A DNA stretch of 6,368 nucleotides. Source: Bacteroidales bacterium UBA3724. Lineage in GTDB: Bacteria; Bacteroidota; Bacteroidia; Bacteroidales; P3. A program made the position numbers and the translations under genes. The stretch is from NCBI GenBank assembly GCA_002371315.1, contig DFHL01000111.1:8021-14388 (forward strand). The letters are read 5' to 3'. Shown in pieces: positions 6,324 to 6,368 of the stretch. The notes beneath the pieces were generated by a model. It was not told the origin of the DNA, did no database searches, and saw nothing but the letters and a program-made list of their open reading frames with translations. The stretch's first letter is position 1; each line of letters opens with the position of its first letter.

Positions 6324-6368
6324 GTGAATAGTGAATTGTGAATTGTGAATAGTGACCAGTGAATAGTG
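6324..6368. repeat. Heptamer array, copy 5 (cut by window end)
   Basis: Six heptamers run from 6324 (GTGAATA, GTGAATT, GTGAATT, GTGAATA, GTGACCA, GTGAATA), then GTG at the window edge. These are the same units as in the left arms of copies 1-3, so a core and an inverted right arm are expected beyond 6368. The array lies about 28 bases upstream of the -33 box of the lpdA promoter and so is probably the 3' region of the next gene or part of its gap. Confidence 0.88.

Noticed and set aside
1..6368. CRISPR array
   Set aside because: Units are 7-8 bases and contiguous, with no unique spacers of constant length, and arms are inverted; no cas genes are seen.
1..6368. tRNA, rRNA, insertion sequence or transposase gene
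   Set aside because: No cloverleaf, rRNA segment or transposase motif was seen on either strand; nearly all bases are in the six genes and the arrays.

Overview
The window looks like chromosomal DNA of a member of the Bacteroidales, most likely Prevotella-like. The evidence is a textbook Bacteroidetes promoter (TTTG, 19 bases, TAACTTTG) before lpdA, the lack of clear Shine-Dalgarno sequences, Bacteroidetes-type RecF and M23 proteins, and a recF-DUF721 gene pair. All six supported genes are on the minus strand, so transcription runs from high to low coordinates. The assignment below family Bacteroidales rests on protein style only and is uncertain.

Layout in transcription order: lpdA (dihydrolipoyl dehydrogenase, 6185-4794), an unrecognised 348-residue protein (4594-3548), then a compact cluster of a membrane-anchored M23 peptidase (3431-2454), ispH (2466-1597) and recF (1593-448), and last a small DUF721/DciA-like protein (363-73). 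The M23 gene overlaps ispH by 13 bases, and ispH is followed by recF after 3 bases, so these three are probably cotranscribed and translationally coupled. The genes serve unrelated housekeeping tasks: cell wall remodelling, isoprenoid precursor synthesis, DNA repair and replication, and 2-oxoacid dehydrogenase function.

The striking part lies between the genes. Every intergenic gap longer than a few bases (five of five) carries an array of very short tandem repeats. Three complete copies (about 1-70, 393-464, 3444-3551) have GTGANNN heptamers on the left, a 14-base near-palindromic core (ACGAATGCGCTCGT or its inverse), and the same heptamers inverted on the right, giving long imperfect hairpins. 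A fourth (4614-4794) keeps the tandem-arm / spacer / inverted-arm plan but is built from a different, 8-base unit (GCGTTAGT/GTGTTAAT). A fifth heptamer arm (6324-6368) is cut by the window end. Three gene stop codons (recF, the 348-residue protein, lpdA) use bases of the repeat units, and the unit lengths (7 and 8, neither a multiple of 3) place stop codons in all frames just after those genes. I know of no named family for this architecture; it may be a REP-like, terminator-like or mobile palindromic element, and its function is not shown by the sequence.
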